Assembly: GCA_027619675.1 (NCBI GenBank)
Contig: JAQCHG010000077.1
Coordinates: forward strand, 1 to 7,247
Direction: 5' to 3'
Source: Cyanobacteriota bacterium
GTDB taxonomy: Bacteria > Cyanobacteriota > Cyanobacteriia > Phormidesmidales > Phormidesmidaceae
DNA: 7,247 bases
The notes beneath the pieces were generated by a model. It did no database searches and had not been told where the DNA came from. It was given only the letters and a program-made list of their open reading frames with translations. A program made the position numbers and the translations under genes. The number at the start of each line of letters is the position of its first letter. Positions within the stretch are counted from its first letter, which is position 1. Shown here piece by piece: positions 6,146 through 7,247 of this stretch.

Positions 6146-7090
6146 ATGAAACTTGCACAACTGGCCCTAGGCGCTTCTTTCCTAGCTGGCATGATGACCG
6201 CCCCAGCCATGGCGGGTAGCTTAACCGGACCTTCCGTGTCGGGTACCCATCTCATCTATGAATCTAACGGCACCACAACCACACTGGGCAATGACTTGTC
6301 GGGTGCCCTGAGCGGCCCAGGCAATGTGGAACTGGGTGGACAAACGGGTTCGTCGGGTACCGCTGATTTCGGTACCCCCACGGTTCTGACGGGTGAGGTG
6401 AATGGCAAGACCGTCACCCTCAGCAGCTTGACGAAAGTGGATTGGTTCGGTGACGACGGCACGACAGCCTACGGTGACAATGACCTAGCGAACACCTGGT
6501 TCACCGCTGTGTTAAATGCCTACGGCATTACGGAGTCAGCGATCTCCGAAGGTTTGGGAAATCTTGCTTATGTTGGAACGTTAGCCAAGACTGGGAATCC
6601 AACTCTGGCAGGGATGGCGAAGACTAGCGCGATCGCCAGTGCTCCCAAATTCTCAGACCTGTTTGATCGCTTCTACGGTGAGGGCGGTTTCGAGCGCTTC
6701 AGTGACCCCAATATCGACACCGTGACGGGCGACGGTAACGGCACCCTCACCATTGAGCTGGCGGGTCACTACGACGGCCGGAACGAGTTTTTCTTCTACC
6801 TCAACAATATGGAGAAACAAGCGTTCGGCGCTCTCTTTGGTGACAAGTCACTACAGATCAGCGAGGTCGTGAAAGTGGCCTACGGTGATGGCCCTGCGGA
6901 GTATCTCTATAGCTTTAGCGCTACGGACTCTGGTGTTAAAAGCGATGACGATACAAACTCCCACACGGGTACCTACACCGTGACCTATGAGTACGAAGAG
7001 TCTCAAGATGTGCCTGAACCCGCTAGCGTGCTGGGCCTGGTGGCTCTGGGCGGTCTGGCGGTGGCAGCGAAGCGCAAGGCCGTTGCTTAG
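6146..7090 (+). CDS. PEP-CTERM sorting-domain exported protein
   Basis: 314 residues. The N-terminus is a Sec signal peptide: positive K2, a hydrophobic stretch 5-20, and cleavage expected after AMA (21-23). The C-terminus has the PEP-CTERM tripartite signal: VPEPAS (289-294), a short hydrophobic helix (295-308) and basic K309-R310-K311. In known systems this tag is recognised and processed by exosortase during export to the surface. The body is rich in Gly, Asp, Thr and Ser, with no cysteine, and contains GGFERFSDPNID...IELAGHYDG (170-210), which I associate with a cyanobacterial PEP-CTERM family (possibly NF038130, from memory). No enzymatic motif is visible, and function is unknown. No ribosome binding site precedes the ATG. 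No exosortase or polysaccharide gene is in the window. Confidence 0.9.
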   Translation: MKLAQLALGASFLAGMMTAPAMAGSLTGPSVSGTHLIYESNGTTTTLGNDLSGALSGPGNVELGGQTGSSGTADFGTPTVLTGEVNGKTVTLSSLTKVDWFGDDGTTAYGDNDLANTWFTAVLNAYGITESAISEGLGNLAYVGTLAKTGNPTLAGMAKTSAIASAPKFSDLFDRFYGEGGFERFSDPNIDTVTGDGNGTLTIELAGHYDGRNEFFFYLNNMEKQAFGALFGDKSLQISEVVKVAYGDGPAEYLYSFSATDSGVKSDDDTNSHTGTYTVTYEYEESQDVPEPASVLGLVALGGLAVAAKRKAVA

Positions 7091-7137
7091 GCCCCGCGCC
7101 CATTCAAGTCTGTTCTAAACAGAAAGCTCAGTGCTGA

Positions 7138-7164
7138 CCCCCGCTGCCATGCAGCGGGGGTTTT
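7138..7164 (+). terminator. Rho-independent terminator of the PEP-CTERM gene
   Basis: A perfect 10-bp stem, CCCCCGCTGC (7138-7147) and GCAGCGGGGG (7151-7160), with a 3-base CAT loop, is followed by TTTT (7161-7164). It starts 48 bases after the stop codon. The other strand lacks a T-tract, so termination is expected for plus-strand transcripts only. Confidence 0.9.
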
Positions 7165-7183
7165 CTGTGGGGCTAGGGTTCCA

Positions 7184-7247
7184 TCAGGAATCTGAGGGGG
7201 GCGGGGTGGGTTCGTCGGGCCAGACCTCTTCGGAATCCACATCAATG
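7184..7247 (-). CDS. Possible C-terminal end of a minus-strand gene
   Basis: The minus strand reads 20 codons, IDVDSEEVWPDEPTPPPSDS, then TGA at 7186-7184. The acidic, proline-rich ending is typical of protein tails, and the placement is sensible: convergent with the PEP-CTERM gene, just past its terminator. The frame is open to the window edge, but so is at least one plus-strand frame over this short span. The product is not identifiable. Confidence 0.4.
   Translation of the reverse strand, partial: IDVDSEEVWPDEPTPPPSDS

Larger units (their letters stand above)
1192..6636. repeat. Dispersed HIP1 octamers (GCGATCGC), 11 copies
   Basis: Exact GCGATCGC starts at 1192, 1628, 1743, 1830, 2263, 3347, 4411, 4857, 5440, 5632 and 6629. 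HIP1 is a highly over-represented palindrome in many cyanobacterial genomes. It is the main compositional evidence for the host group. The ftsH fragment has only imperfect versions (GCGATCGG). Confidence 0.9.

Noticed and set aside
6238..6900. Recurring TACGGTGA and TCGGGTACC within the PEP-CTERM gene
   Set aside because: They encode recurring Tyr-Gly-Asp/Glu and Ser-Gly-Thr in a low-complexity protein; no regular period, so codon-level recurrence explains them.

Overview
The window looks like a piece of a cyanobacterial chromosome. Eleven copies of the HIP1 octamer GCGATCGC are scattered over genes and spacers. The encoded proteins also fit: an FtsH whose N-terminus matches the thylakoid FtsH3 type, a plant-like cysteine synthase, an Rrf2 regulator of the '[13 protein letters not shown]...DIMYYI' cyanobacterial type, and a PEP-CTERM surface protein. 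Base composition is moderately GC-rich. I see no insertion sequence, prophage, CRISPR array, tRNA or rRNA. This is mostly core-genome content, and I did not find a convincing multi-gene novel system.

Layout. Bases 1-839 (minus) hold the N-terminal 279 codons of ftsH, running off the left edge. Bases 968-1795 (minus) hold a class IV PLP enzyme, probably aminodeoxychorismate lyase. Bases 1796-2175 are a spacer with a heptad-type short tandem repeat and a candidate promoter. Bases 2176-2961 (plus) hold an LHPP-like HAD phosphatase, convergent with cysK (3139-4104, minus). Directly upstream of cysK on the same strand is an Rrf2 regulator (4190-4624), so the two probably form one transcription unit.

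A divergent control region of about 200 bp (4625-4831) separates the regulator from a plus-strand pair: a glycine-rich two-helix membrane protein (4832-5350) and a Lin0512-family protein (5347-5709). Their stop and start codons overlap as ATGA. This control region carries a perfect TATAAT, a second -10-like box in the other direction, four GAACC-type motifs and a leader hairpin. A terminator-like hairpin follows the pair. Next is a 436-bp spacer without a credible gene, then a PEP-CTERM protein (6146-7090) closed by a textbook rho-independent terminator. The last 64 bases probably hold the C-terminal 20 codons of a minus-strand gene.

Functional links: the clearest is Rrf2 plus cysK, which resembles the CymR-CysK control pair of Firmicutes (inference). 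The 4832/5347 pair is probably co-translated, but its role is unknown. The other genes look like independent housekeeping neighbours (thylakoid proteolysis, folate, phosphatase) and one exported protein.
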